Shown here: positions 1-9,670 of the stretch, in pieces
Numbering within the stretch: position 1 is the first letter of the stretch
How the letters are laid out: every line of letters begins with the position of its first letter
Assembly: GCF_022397915.1 (NCBI RefSeq)
Contig: NZ_JAKEUO010000003.1
Coordinates: 178,518 to 242,517 of the forward strand
Reading direction: 5' to 3'
Length of the DNA: 64,000 bases
From: Vibrio sp. Isolate34
Lineage (GTDB): Bacteria; Pseudomonadota; Gammaproteobacteria; Enterobacterales; Vibrionaceae
Position numbers and translations under genes: made by a program
The notes under the pieces: model-generated
Seen by the model: only the letters and a program-made list of their open reading frames with translations
Database searches by the model: none
What the model was told of the DNA's origin: nothing

Positions 1-1883
1 TAAGAGTGCGCTGGCACCACGCGGTCGTCATGATCAGCGGTTGTAACCAAAGTTGCTGGGTAATCGACACCACGAACCACATTATGAACCGGAGAATAAC
101 CAAGCAAGTATTCGAACATATCTTTGTTTTGCGCGGAGGTACCGTAGTCGTACGCCCAGCCCTCGCCAGACGTGAAGGTGTGGTAGCGCAGCATATCTAA
201 CACCCCAACAGCAGGCAGAGCCACTTGGAACAGCTCAGGCCTCTGTGTCATACAAGCACCCACCAACAAACCACCGTTAGAACCGCCACGAATCGCTAAC
301 TTGTCGCTACTGGTGTAGTTTTCTTCGATTAAGAACTCGGCTGCGGCAATGAAGTCATCAAATACGTTTTGCTTCTGTTGTTGTGTACCCGCTTTGTGCC
401 ACGCTTTGCCATACTCGCCACCGCCACGTAAATTAGGCACCGCATATACACCACCGAGTTCCAACCAACTGCCCACTGTGCCTGAGAAAGAAGGTGTTAG
501 GCTGACGTTGAAGCCGCCATAGGCATACAACATGGTGGGGTTATTACCATCCAGCTTTAGTCCCTTCTTATAAGAGATAAGCATCGGAACTTGTGTACCA
601 TCTTTCGAGGTATAGAAAACCTGTTTAGACTCAAACTTGTCCGATTCAAACGGAGACTCAGAGCGCTGATAAATTTCTGAGCGGCCAGATTCAACATCAA
701 AAGAAAAAATAGTGGGCGGCGTAACATAGTTGGTGAAGGTGTAATAAAGCTGAGTTTGCTCTTTTTTACCACCTAATCCACTGGCCGTTCCCAGACCGGG
801 TAAATGGATCTCACGAACTCGGTTACCTTGGTAATCCAGCTGCTCAATTTTCGACACCACATCCACCATATAGTGAGCAAACAAATAGCCACCACCAGTG
901 CTGATGTCTAATGGCTGTAGCTTTTCTGAGATGATATCTCGCCACTGCTGAGTGCCAATATCAAAGCTCACAACCTTGCCGTTCGGTGCATCCAGATTGG
1001 TGTATAGAATAAAGGTCTCATCTTGGTTATCGATGAGATACGTATCGCTATCCACATGATCAACCAACGTATTCAGCGATTGTTCTGATGAGTTTAAGTC
1101 GATATAAAACAGTCTGTTACCCGACGTCGATTCTTTCCCAAGAATAATTAGGTAACGATCGTCTTCGGTGGTGTAGCCTGATACATAGCGGTGCTGCTCG
1201 GCGTTGTTCGCACCAAAGATCACCTTGTCGCTCGCTTGCTCTGTGCCTAATTCATGGAAGTACAGCTTATGTTGTTCTGTACGAGCAGAAAGCTCACTGC
1301 CATCTGGTTTGTCGTAGCTGGAATAATAGAAGCCGCGATTACCTAACCAAGAGATGCCGGTAAATTTAGCGTCTGTGATTTCGGCTTCAAGCTGCTTTTT
1401 AGTTTCGGTATCAATCACAAAGATCTTGCGCCAGTCGCTACCGCCTTCAGAAATGCTGTACGCCACCAAGCTGTAGTCTTTTGAGAACGAAACAGAGCCC
1501 AGTGATGTGGTGCCATCTTCCGAGAAGGTATTCGGATCTAGGAAGACTTCAACATGCTGCCCCTCTTTCTGACGATAGAGAATGCTGTGATTCTGTAGGC
1601 CATCATTCTTATAGAAATAGGTGTAATCGCCTCTTACGAACGGCTGTGAGCTCTTTTTGTAGTCTTGCGCTTTTGCCAGTCTTTCTCGCAGTTCTGCGCG
1701 ATACGGGATTTGAGCAAGGTAATCGAACGTGACTTCATTTTGGCTCTCCACCCATTGGGCGGTTTCATCACTTCTGTCGTCTTCTAACCAACGATATGGG
1801 TCTTCGATTATCTGACCAAAATAGTCATCGCTGACGATCTGTTTATTGGTGGTTGGATATTGATACTCTTTTAAATAGCTCAT
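1..1883 (-). CDS. Prolyl oligopeptidase (S9A), 3' end cut by window
   Basis: This is a serine peptidase that cleaves short peptides after proline. I translated it from the ATG at 1883 down to base 1, which gives about 627 residues of a family usually near 680. The N-terminal region carries the DPYRWLEDD signature of the family, followed by the beta-propeller region. The nucleophile motif GGSNGG places Ser at about residue 535. The Asp-containing DHDDRVVP motif follows near the window edge. The catalytic His lies outside the window. No signal peptide is seen, so it is probably cytoplasmic. Its AAGGAT ribosome site overlaps the stop of the upstream LysR gene, 11 nt away, so the two are probably cotranscribed. 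Confidence 0.93.
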   Translation of the reverse strand, partial: MSYLKEYQYPTTNKQIVSDDYFGQIIEDPYRWLEDDRSDETAQWVESQNEVTFDYLAQIPYRAELRERLAKAQDYKKSSQPFVRGDYTYFYKNDGLQNHSILYRQKEGQHVEVFLDPNTFSEDGTTSLGSVSFSKDYSLVAYSISEGGSDWRKIFVIDTETKKQLEAEITDAKFTGISWLGNRGFYYSSYDKPDGSELSARTEQHKLYFHELGTEQASDKVIFGANNAEQHRYVSGYTTEDDRYLIILGKESTSGNRLFYIDLNSSEQSLNTLVDHVDSDTYLIDNQDETFILYTNLDAPNGKVVSFDIGTQQWRDIISEKLQPLDISTGGGYLFAHYMVDVVSKIEQLDYQGNRVREIHLPGLGTASGLGGKKEQTQLYYTFTNYVTPPTIFSFDVESGRSEIYQRSESPFESDKFESKQVFYTSKDGTQVPMLISYKKGLKLDGNNPTMLYAYGGFNVSLTPSFSGTVGSWLELGGVYAVPNLRGGGEYGKAWHKAGTQQQKQNVFDDFIAAAEFLIEENYTSSDKLAIRGGSNGGLLVGACMTQRPELFQVALPAVGVLDMLRYHTFTSGEGWAYDYGTSAQNKDMFEYLLGYSPVHNVVRGVDYPATLVTTADHDDRVVPAHS

Positions 1884-1894
1884 CGTGATCCTTA

Positions 1895-2812
1895 TTAAAA
1901 ATAATGTGAAATCGTCAGGTAACGTGTTCTGATGTGTTCAATCAATAACTTAATCTTGTTCGGTGGCTGGCGCGTAAAGGGGTACACCGCATAGATACCG
2001 AGCTTCTTGCCGACTAAATCTGGAAAGATATCCACCAACTGCCCATTTCTAATATCGTGATACACCAGACAACGCGGCACGTACGCAACACCATGACCGC
2101 CCAACGCGGCTTTACGCAGTGCTGTCGCGTTATCGGTAGAAAAAGAGCCTGAAACACGCACTATGTATTTGTCCTTATCAGTAAAGCCATCTTTACTGTG
2201 CAGAAATTGCCACTCACTAGCGCCCGTTGTTTGATAAGCGTATTGCAGGCAGTTGTGATCCACCAAATCTTTGGGCTGCATCGGCTTACCGTTTTTGGCG
2301 ATATAAGATGGAGAAGCACACACCACCCATTGCGAATCAAGGATATGACGAGCAATTAAACTGGAATCTTCCAAATAACCGGTTCGAATGACCAAGTCGA
2401 GACCATCCTCAACCAAGTCGACAAAGCGATTGTTCAGAGACATATCGACCGTTAAACCTGGGTGCATATTACAAAACTCGGCCACAGCGTCTGCGAGAAT
2501 CAAATCTCCGGAGATAGTAGGCACTGACATTTTGATATGACCACTGACATTTTCACCAAAGCCTGAAACTGCATCCATAGCCTCTTGAGCTGCCTGCTTC
2601 ACATTTTTGGCCCCGTGTAACATTGCCTTGCCCGCCTCAGTCAGGGTCAATTTACGCGTGGTTCGATATAATAATTGCACACCAATCTCTTCCTCTAAAC
2701 GCGCAATTCTTTTACTAACTACCGAATTTGTAAGGTTATTTTGCTCTGCCACCTTACTAAAACTGCCCAGTTCTACCACCTGTGAAAACAGGATCAAATC
2801 GTCTGCTCGCAT
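1895..2812 (-). CDS. LysR-family transcriptional regulator
   Basis: The protein is 305 residues, the normal LysR length. It has an N-terminal winged helix-turn-helix at about residues 1-60 ([19 protein letters not shown] followed by [15 protein letters not shown]) and a C-terminal substrate-binding-like effector domain. It is divergent from lldP across a 234-bp gap and lies directly upstream of the prolyl oligopeptidase gene. By the usual LysR arrangement it may control the lactate operon, its own operon, or both. The effector is not evident from the sequence; a lactate-related signal is only inferred from position. Confidence 0.9.
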   Translation of the reverse strand: MRADDLILFSQVVELGSFSKVAEQNNLTNSVVSKRIARLEEEIGVQLLYRTTRKLTLTEAGKAMLHGAKNVKQAAQEAMDAVSGFGENVSGHIKMSVPTISGDLILADAVAEFCNMHPGLTVDMSLNNRFVDLVEDGLDLVIRTGYLEDSSLIARHILDSQWVVCASPSYIAKNGKPMQPKDLVDHNCLQYAYQTTGASEWQFLHSKDGFTDKDKYIVRVSGSFSTDNATALRKAALGGHGVAYVPRCLVYHDIRNGQLVDIFPDLVGKKLGIYAVYPFTRQPPNKIKLLIEHIRTRYLTISHYF

Positions 2813-3046
2813 CTGATTATGCCAATTTTGGAATTAATTATTTTCATTATTTCCCTATATCAATAAAAAATAAAGGGGTAAATTCACGCCAAATTAACAA
2901 AACAATTACAAAAACAGTCATTCCAATTACAAGAGTCGCCCAACGAAGGTTCCCGTTTAGAGGCCAAAGCGATTCAAATAATGACAAACCATAACGTGAT
3001 CTTTACTTCAAACATGAACGTTTGAAAACAGTACGAGGAAGTACCC

Positions 3047-4741
3047 ATGAGTGAAACTCTACTAGCCCTATTGGCATTTTCACCAATAGTTGTTGCAGCG
3101 ATTCTGCTGGTTGGCCTTAACTGGCCTGCAAAAAAAGCGATGCCTGTGGCATTTGCCTTAACCGTTGCTATCGCCCTACTTGCTTGGGACATGTCTGGCA
3201 CTCGCGTGCTGGCTTCTGTATTCCAAGGCTTCGGCATTACCGTGTCGGTTCTCTGGATTGTGTTCGGCGCCATCTTCTTATTAAACACTTTGAAACACAC
3301 CGGAGCCATCACCACTATCCGCAACGGATTCACTGATATATCCGCTGACCGTCGTGTTCAGGCAATCATCATTGCTTGGTGTTTCGGTTCATTCATTGAG
3401 GGTGCATCTGGCTTCGGCACACCTGCTGCCATCGCTGCACCACTGCTGGTTGCTATCGGCTTCCCTGCGCTTGCTGCGGTACTGATGGGCATGATGATCC
3501 AATCTACGCCAGTATCATTCGGCGCGGTTGGTACACCTATCATCGTTGGTGTGAACAAAGGTTTGGACACACACAACATCGGTGAAAGCCTGATTGCTCA
3601 TGGCTCAACATGGGATGCTTACCTACAACAAATCACGTCAAGCGTTGCGCTGATTCACGCTTCTGTTGGTGTAATGATGCCTGTATTGATGGCAATGATG
3701 CTCACTCGCTTCTTCGGTAAGAACAAAAGCTGGACTGAAGGTTTAGATATTCTACCGTTCGCACTTTTCGCAGGTGCTGCTTTCACTATTCCTTACGCAC
3801 TAACAGGTGTTTTCCTAGGCGCTGAATTCCCATCACTGATTGGTGGTTTGGTTGGCCTTGCGATTGTCGTAACAGCAGCAAAACGCGGCTTCCTCGTACC
3901 TAAATCAAAATGGGATTTCGAGAGCGAAGACAAGTGGCCAGCAGAATGGCTAGGTTCTCTGAAAATCGATCTTGATGACACTAAGCAAGGTCACAAGAAA
4001 ATGAGCATGGCAATGGCATGGGCACCTTACGTACTGCTTGCTGTCACTCTAGTTGCTAGCCGTGTTAGCCCTGAGTTCAAAGGCCTACTTAAGAGCGTGA
4101 GCTTATCGTTCAGCAACATCCTGGGCGAGACTGGCGTAAGCACTGCGATTCAACCTCTGTATCTACCTGGCGGTATCTTGGTCTTCGTCGCGCTGGTTGC
4201 GGTTCTAATGCAATCTCGCAGCGCAGCACCACTGGCTAAAGCCTTTGGTGAATCAAGTAAGACACTGATTGGCGCTGGCTTTGTGTTGGTGTTCACCATC
4301 CCAATGGTACGTATCTTCATTAACTCTGGTGTGAACGGCGCTGATTTGGCAAGCATGCCAGTAACCACAGCGAACTTTGCCGCAGACCTAGTTGGCGGCG
4401 CATTCCCAGCATTGAGTGCAACGGTGGGTGCATTAGGTGCCTTCATTGCAGGTTCGAATACAGTTTCAAACATGATGTTCAGCCAATTCCAGTTCGAGGT
4501 AGCACAAACTCTGACTATCTCTAGTGCGGTGGTTGTCGCCCTGCAAGCCGTTGGTGCAGCAGCAGGTAACATGATTGCGATTCACAACGTAGTAGCGGCA
4601 TCGGCAACGGTAGGTTTACTAGGGCGTGAAGGTGCAACGCTACGTAAGACAATCATCCCAACGTTCTACTACTTGGTGATGACAGGCATCATCGGCCTAG
4701 TGGTTATCTACGGCTTCAAAATGACAGACGCACTTATGTAA
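3047..4741 (+). CDS. lldP: L-lactate permease LldP
   Basis: This 564-residue inner-membrane lactate/proton symporter is the family's standard length and consists of about a dozen or more hydrophobic segments. The regions around [14 protein letters not shown] and [14 protein letters not shown] are typical of the LctP family. The ATG is preceded by GAGGAAG at good spacing. It is the first gene of the lactate-use operon and is followed by lldD after 255 nt that can fold into a branched RNA, and then by a D-lactate dehydrogenase. It supplies lactate to both dehydrogenases. Confidence 0.96.
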   Translation: MSETLLALLAFSPIVVAAILLVGLNWPAKKAMPVAFALTVAIALLAWDMSGTRVLASVFQGFGITVSVLWIVFGAIFLLNTLKHTGAITTIRNGFTDISADRRVQAIIIAWCFGSFIEGASGFGTPAAIAAPLLVAIGFPALAAVLMGMMIQSTPVSFGAVGTPIIVGVNKGLDTHNIGESLIAHGSTWDAYLQQITSSVALIHASVGVMMPVLMAMMLTRFFGKNKSWTEGLDILPFALFAGAAFTIPYALTGVFLGAEFPSLIGGLVGLAIVVTAAKRGFLVPKSKWDFESEDKWPAEWLGSLKIDLDDTKQGHKKMSMAMAWAPYVLLAVTLVASRVSPEFKGLLKSVSLSFSNILGETGVSTAIQPLYLPGGILVFVALVAVLMQSRSAAPLAKAFGESSKTLIGAGFVLVFTIPMVRIFINSGVNGADLASMPVTTANFAADLVGGAFPALSATVGALGAFIAGSNTVSNMMFSQFQFEVAQTLTISSAVVVALQAVGAAAGNMIAIHNVVAASATVGLLGREGATLRKTIIPTFYYLVMTGIIGLVVIYGFKMTDALM

Positions 4742-4765
4742 ACCATAAGTCGTTACACAAGCACT

Positions 4766-4870
4766 TGGCGTTAATACTCAATTCCCCGACTGCAACACCG
4801 TCTAATAAGACAGTTGATGAGTTTCGGAATGGATACTGAAACACATCAACACCCTCGGGTATTAACGCCA
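4766..4870 (+). other. Predicted branched RNA fold between lldP and lldD
   Basis: A perfect 12-bp closing helix pairs 4766-4777 (TGGCGTTAATAC) with 4859-4870 and extends by a U-G and a C-G pair. Inside it lies a small hairpin at 4800-4811 (GTCT-AATA-AGAC). Next to that is a longer hairpin pairing 4813-4825 with 4838-4850, which is 12 of 13 paired with one A-A mismatch and a 12-nt loop. The result is a multi-branched fold in the lldP-lldD spacer. It has no U-tract typical of a strong terminator. It could be a processing or stability element, an attenuator, or an unrecognised structured RNA. Confidence 0.55.
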
Positions 4871-4996
4871 TTTTCCCGTTTTATCGTTTATAGCTTCAAA
4901 GATTAAGCAAGACCGAACACTTACTTTCAAGAATTAAAGCAGCCCAAACCAAGCTCTCATAGAAGAGTAACATCCCAAGAATTTAGGACTGAAATT

Positions 4997-6136
4997 ATGA
5001 TCATATCCGCATCGACTGATTACCGCGCCGCAGCAAAATCGAAATTGCCACCGTTTCTTTTCCACTACATTGACGGCGGTTCTTACGGAGAACATACCCT
5101 ACGCCGCAACACGGCCGATCTTGCAGAGATCGCGCTCAAGCAACGTGTGCTTAATGACATGTCGGACCTAAATTTGGAAACCGAGTTGTTTGGCGAAAAG
5201 CTCGCAATGCCAATCGCACTGGCTCCGGTTGGCCTAACAGGCATGTACGCGCGACGTGGTGAAGTACAAGCAGCCAAAGCCGCCGACAACAAAGGCATCC
5301 CTTTTACCATGTCGACCGTGTCAGTGTGCCCAATTGAAGAAGTGGCACCTAAGATTGAACGCCCAATGTGGTTTCAGCTGTACGTGTTAAAAGATCGCGG
5401 CTTCATGAAGAACGTTCTTGAACGCGCCAAAGCTGCTGGCGTCACAACGCTGGTCTTCACCGTGGATATGCCAGTACCCGGCGCTCGCTACCGTGACATG
5501 CACTCCGGAATGAGTGGCCCGAATGCAGCAATGCGTCGTGTATTCCAATCGATGCGTCATCCTAGCTGGGCAGTTGATGTTGGCCTACTCGGCAAACCTC
5601 ACGATCTTGGCAATATCTCTACTTACCGCGGCTCTCCAACAAAACTGGAAGATTACATCGGTTGGTTGGGTGACAACTTCGACCCGTCGATTTCATGGAA
5701 AGATCTAGAGTGGATCCGTGATTTCTGGGACGGCCCTATGGTCATTAAAGGCATTCTTGATGAAGAAGATGCAAAAGACGCCGTGAGATTTGGCGCAGAC
5801 GGTATCGTAGTTTCAAACCACGGCGGTCGTCAGCTTGATGGTGTTCTATCAAGTGCCAAAGCACTGCCTGCAATTGCAGATGCAGTAAAAGGCGACACCA
5901 AGATTCTGGTCGACTCTGGCATTCGTACTGGCTTAGATGTAGTGCGCATGATGGCGATGGGCGCAGATTGCACCTTACTTGGCCGCTCATTCGTCTACGC
6001 GTTAGCAGCACAAGGACAAGCAGGTGTTGAAAACCTACTCGACCTTTACGACAAAGAGATGCGCGTTGCGATGACATTGACAGGCGCGAAGACAATCAAA
6101 GACTTAACCCGTGAATCTTTGGTGGGGCTAGATTAA
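4997..6136 (+). CDS. lldD: FMN-dependent L-lactate dehydrogenase LldD
   Basis: The 379-residue protein belongs to the FMN-dependent alpha-hydroxy-acid dehydrogenase family and oxidises L-lactate to pyruvate at the inner membrane, passing electrons to quinones. The active-site motif [10 protein letters not shown] places the catalytic His at residue 275. The FMN-binding [10 protein letters not shown] and LLGRSF motifs follow. The ATG has an AGGA ribosome site. It lies between lldP and the FAD/Fe-S lactate dehydrogenase, so the operon takes up lactate and oxidises it. Confidence 0.95.
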   Translation: MIISASTDYRAAAKSKLPPFLFHYIDGGSYGEHTLRRNTADLAEIALKQRVLNDMSDLNLETELFGEKLAMPIALAPVGLTGMYARRGEVQAAKAADNKGIPFTMSTVSVCPIEEVAPKIERPMWFQLYVLKDRGFMKNVLERAKAAGVTTLVFTVDMPVPGARYRDMHSGMSGPNAAMRRVFQSMRHPSWAVDVGLLGKPHDLGNISTYRGSPTKLEDYIGWLGDNFDPSISWKDLEWIRDFWDGPMVIKGILDEEDAKDAVRFGADGIVVSNHGGRQLDGVLSSAKALPAIADAVKGDTKILVDSGIRTGLDVVRMMAMGADCTLLGRSFVYALAAQGQAGVENLLDLYDKEMRVAMTLTGAKTIKDLTRESLVGLD

Positions 6137-6198
6137 GCGGCCACGACTCAGGTTCATGTTCGGATTCATGCTTTGGTCTACTTAGACTGAAGTTCAAT

Positions 6199-6234
6199 CG
6201 GTGTCACAGCAATTCCACTGACGTTGTGACACCG
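6199..6234 (+). other. Stem-loop between lldD and dld
   Basis: The ten bases CGGTGTCACA at 6199-6208 pair perfectly with 6225-6234 around a 16-nt loop. Only a short T tract follows, so it is a poor full terminator. It may set relative expression of dld or stabilise the upstream mRNA. Confidence 0.5.
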
Positions 6235-6298
6235 TTTAAGCACTGGAAAATAAAATAAAAACAAATCAGTGCCAAATAAGAAGCACAAGGAAGCAAAG

Positions 6299-9154
6299 AT
6301 GGAGACAAACATATCCCATGAGCGAGTAGTAGACGCACAAGCTTATCAGCAGCTTGAAGCGATACTGGCTCAAAAAATAGAAACAGAACGCATTGTCACT
6401 CAAGAGGCAAAGCGCTTGGCTTACGGCACCGATGCGAGTTTTTATCGCTTGGTGCCGAAAATGGTTCTAAGGCTTAAAAACTTAGACGAAGTGATATTCA
6501 CCATTCAAAGCTGTCGCGAACTGGGTATTCATTTTACCTTTCGTGCCGCTGGCACCAGCCTTTCAGGGCAAGCCGTTTCAGACTCGGTACTCATCACTCT
6601 AACCGACGACTGGCGCGGCCATGAAATCGTCGATAACGGCAATCAAATCATCCTGCAACCCGGTGTAATTGGCGCTGATGCCAATAAATACCTCGCCCCT
6701 TTCCAACGTAAAATCGGCCCAGACCCAGCCTCTATCAACACCTGTAAAATCGGTGGTATAGCGGCGAATAACGCCAGCGGCATGTGTTGTGGTACTGCGC
6801 AAAACTCTTATCGCACCGTCGAGAGCATGAAAATCGTATTAAGTGATGGTTCCCTGCTTGATACCGCAGATAACGCCAGCGTTGAGGCTTTCAAGCAATC
6901 GCACAAAGCGCTGTTTGAAGGCATTATTGATTTACACAGACAGACCAGTTCGAATCAAGAACTCGCAGACAGAATCCGCCATAAGTACCGCCTCAAAAAT
7001 ACCACCGGCTATGCTCTGAATGCCTTGGTCGATTACCACGACCCAATTGAGATCATCAAACACTTGATGATTGGTTCAGAAGGCACGCTAGGCTTCATCG
7101 CAGAGATTACCTACAACACGGTTATCGAACACCCGAACAAAGCCTCGGCGCTGTTGGTGTTTGCCGACATCGAACAAGCCAGTAAAGCCGTGACTACGCT
7201 ATCAAAAACGCCGGTTGCTGCGGTTGAATTGATGGATGGCAGAGCGCTACGTTCAGTGGCCGACAAACCGGGTATGCCTGCATTTATGCCAAGCTTGGAT
7301 TTAGAAGCCGCGGCGATTTTGGTGGAATCACACGCCAGCTCCCAGCCGGACTTAGATTTACAATGTAAATCAATTTTGGATGCATTGGCTGATTACACGA
7401 TTGTTGAGTCGGTCCCTTTTACGTCCGATCCAAAGACTGTTGCAACCCTGTGGGGCATCCGAAAAGGCATGTTCCCAGCAGTTGGCGCAGTGCGTGAAGT
7501 CGGCACGACGGTTATCATCGAAGACGTGGCTTTCCCTGTTGAAAACCTCGCTAACGGTATTCGAGAGTTGCAAGAGTTGTTCGATAAATACGACTACAAC
7601 GAAGCGATCATTTTCGGCCATGCACTCGAAGGCAACCTTCACTTTGTGTTTACCCAAGGCTTCGACAGCCAAGAAGAGATCGACCGTTACGGCGGTTTCA
7701 TGGATGACGTTGCCGAACTAGTTGCGGTGAAATATCAAGGTTCACTGAAAGCGGAACACGGCACGGGCCGAAACATGGCACCTTATGTGGAATTGGAATG
7801 GGGCAAAGATGGCTATGCCTTGATGCAACAGATCAAAGCACTGTTCGACCCAGAAAGGCTGCTCAACCCCGGCGTTATCATCAACGACAATCCAAACTCC
7901 CACATCACAGACCTGAAGCCGATGCCTGCTGCCGATGATCTAGTCGACCGCTGTATTGAGTGTGGCTTCTGTGAACCTGTTTGCCCTTCTCGCACGCTGA
8001 CTTTATCACCTCGCCAACGTATTGTTTTATATCGCGAGCTACAACGCCGCCGTGCGGCAGGAGAAGAGATAGAAGCAAGCGAGCTAGAGAAGACGTTTGA
8101 ATACCAAGGCATTGATACCTGCGCTGCAACAGGCCTATGTGCGGAGCGTTGCCCAGTGGGCATCAACACTGGCGATTTAGTGAAGAAGCTTCGTATCGCC
8201 AAATATGAGAAGTTCACACCAATTGCTAAGTGGACAGCGGAGCACTTCTCGACCACCACCAAGCTGACTAAGGCTGGCCTCAAAACTAATCAAGTAGCGA
8301 GTAAGGTTCTAGGTGCGAATACAGTCGGCAAGCTAACCAATGGCTTGCGCTCAATGACTAAAGGCGCGACACCGGTTTGGATGCCTGAGATGCCGCAATC
8401 CAATAGTCACTCGCTAACCTCATCACCAGTGACGGCAGAATCTTCAAGCAATCATAAGAAGGTGGTCTACCTCCCTTCTTGTGCTAGTCGAACCATGGGA
8501 CAACAAAGCGATGCGGGCGACCAACGCCCTCTTACTGAAGTGACCATGTCTTTGCTCAACAAAGCGGGATTCGAGGTAATTCTGCCGAAGAAGCTAGACG
8601 ACCAATGTTGCGGGATGCCTTACGACAGCAAAGGTATGACCGACTTAGCCCAATCTAAAGCGCAACAACTGGAAGAAGTGTTATGGCAAGCCAGTTGTCA
8701 GGGTGAATACCCTGTACTAATGGACACCAGCCCTTGTGCCAAGCGCAGTATTGAGCAGTTCACTAAACCATTAGAAGTGCTAGAACCGACAGGGTTTGTG
8801 AACCAATACCTGCTAGAGCACCTGACACTTGAGCCGCTGCAAGAAACCGTAATGCTGCATGTCACCTGTAGCTCTCGTCGAATGGGTTTAGAAGGTGCGA
8901 TGTTAAACCTTGCTAAAGCCTGCACCGAAGAGGTGATTGTTCCAGAGCATATTCAATGTTGTGGTTGGGCAGGTGATAAAGGCTTCACTACACCAGAGCT
9001 GAATGAGGCGGCGGTACACCCACTCAAGGAGCAAGTGCCGAGCAACTGCACTCGTGGCTTCAGTAACAGCCGAACTTGTGAGATCGGTTTATCGCACCAC
9101 AGTGGCATTCCGTATCAATCAATCTTGTACTTGGTGGACGAAGTCGCGCAATAG
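6299..9154 (+). CDS. dld: FAD/Fe-S D-lactate dehydrogenase (Dld-II type)
   Basis: This is a large FAD- and iron-sulfur-containing oxidase of 951 residues. Order of parts: FAD-binding PCMH domain (about 40-230), FAD-oxidase C-terminal domain (to about 530), two ferredoxin-like cysteine clusters (CIECGFCEPVCP near 551 and CAATGLCAERCP near 607), then two CCG heterodisulfide-reductase-like motifs (CCGMPYDSKG near 770, CCGWAGDKGF near 886). This layout matches the quinone-linked D-lactate dehydrogenases first described in Shewanella. I chose the ATG at 6299 because AAGGAAG lies 6 nt upstream; the GTG at 6269 has no ribosome site. With lldD it would allow both lactate isomers to be used. Confidence 0.9.
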   Translation: METNISHERVVDAQAYQQLEAILAQKIETERIVTQEAKRLAYGTDASFYRLVPKMVLRLKNLDEVIFTIQSCRELGIHFTFRAAGTSLSGQAVSDSVLITLTDDWRGHEIVDNGNQIILQPGVIGADANKYLAPFQRKIGPDPASINTCKIGGIAANNASGMCCGTAQNSYRTVESMKIVLSDGSLLDTADNASVEAFKQSHKALFEGIIDLHRQTSSNQELADRIRHKYRLKNTTGYALNALVDYHDPIEIIKHLMIGSEGTLGFIAEITYNTVIEHPNKASALLVFADIEQASKAVTTLSKTPVAAVELMDGRALRSVADKPGMPAFMPSLDLEAAAILVESHASSQPDLDLQCKSILDALADYTIVESVPFTSDPKTVATLWGIRKGMFPAVGAVREVGTTVIIEDVAFPVENLANGIRELQELFDKYDYNEAIIFGHALEGNLHFVFTQGFDSQEEIDRYGGFMDDVAELVAVKYQGSLKAEHGTGRNMAPYVELEWGKDGYALMQQIKALFDPERLLNPGVIINDNPNSHITDLKPMPAADDLVDRCIECGFCEPVCPSRTLTLSPRQRIVLYRELQRRRAAGEEIEASELEKTFEYQGIDTCAATGLCAERCPVGINTGDLVKKLRIAKYEKFTPIAKWTAEHFSTTTKLTKAGLKTNQVASKVLGANTVGKLTNGLRSMTKGATPVWMPEMPQSNSHSLTSSPVTAESSSNHKKVVYLPSCASRTMGQQSDAGDQRPLTEVTMSLLNKAGFEVILPKKLDDQCCGMPYDSKGMTDLAQSKAQQLEEVLWQASCQGEYPVLMDTSPCAKRSIEQFTKPLEVLEPTGFVNQYLLEHLTLEPLQETVMLHVTCSSRRMGLEGAMLNLAKACTEEVIVPEHIQCCGWAGDKGFTTPELNEAAVHPLKEQVPSNCTRGFSNSRTCEIGLSHHSGIPYQSILYLVDEVAQ

Positions 9155-9196
9155 TCCCATTCATATTGTGAGCGACGTACTCTAGCTTAAAACGAA

Positions 9197-9230
9197 AAAT
9201 GGCAGCCCAATCAGGCTGCCATTTGTTTAT
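9197..9230 (+). terminator. Rho-independent terminator after dld
   Basis: AAATGGCAGCC pairs with GGCTGCCATTT around a 6-nt loop, flanked by A-rich and T-rich sequence. It closes the lactate operon and could also serve the convergent small gene downstream. Confidence 0.8.
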
Positions 9231-9275
9231 TCGATTTAAAACGTATTACCGAGCGAGATATTGCTGAGCTAGCGG

Positions 9276-9518
9276 CTACTGAGCCAAGCGCACCAACTCT
9301 TCTGGCGAGTAGTGTTCAGCCTCTGCGCCTTTGGCGATTAAGTCGATCACTTGGAACTCGTTCATGTCACCAAACTCTTTGGTTAAGTAATCACGGAACG
9401 CTTTCTCGTTCGGCCATTTGCCTCGCACGATATAGCCATCTTCCTTATCGAAATCTTCCGTCTCAAAGAAAGAAAAGTCGGTCATACCAATATTGTGACA
9501 ATACAAAACGAGATACAT
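9276..9518 (-). CDS. Small conserved hypothetical protein
   Basis: I do not recognise this family. The predicted protein is 80 residues from the ATG at 9518, which follows AAAGGATT; the longer open frame to 9569 has no ribosome site. It begins MYLVLYCHNIGM, is acidic in its middle (ETEDFDKEDG), and has no signal peptide or membrane segment. It lies between the lactate operon terminator and the ABC importer operon, which ends 153 nt upstream of its start. A degenerate repeat (9540-9583) sits in its upstream region. Confidence 0.6.
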   Translation of the reverse strand: MYLVLYCHNIGMTDFSFFETEDFDKEDGYIVRGKWPNEKAFRDYLTKEFGDMNEFQVIDLIAKGAEAEHYSPEELVRLAQ

Positions 9519-9539
9519 GTTGAATCCTTTACACTTAAC

Positions 9540-9583
9540 TAGGGCCTGTTTAACTTTCGAGCCGATCAAAAAGCGTCTCTAAA
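9540..9583 (+). repeat. Degenerate direct repeat, copy 1
   Basis: Bases 9540-9561 match 14691-14712 at 19 of 22 positions in the same orientation (both contain TAGGGC, TGTT and CTTTCGAG). A second block, AAAAAGCG then TCTCTAAA at 9568-9583, matches 14731-14747. The two copies bracket the whole ABC importer operon. Confidence 0.6.
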
Positions 9584-9670
9584 AAGCAGGGCTAAGGTTA
9601 CAACATAAATGCTAAATCGAATACCCAATCGAATCGTCAATTTAGAAACCTCAGCGACCGGCTCTTTTCG

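Noticed and set aside
7813..8283. 156-codon frame opposite dld
   Set aside because: It is fully antisense to the iron-sulfur region of dld and its residue composition reflects the opposite codons.
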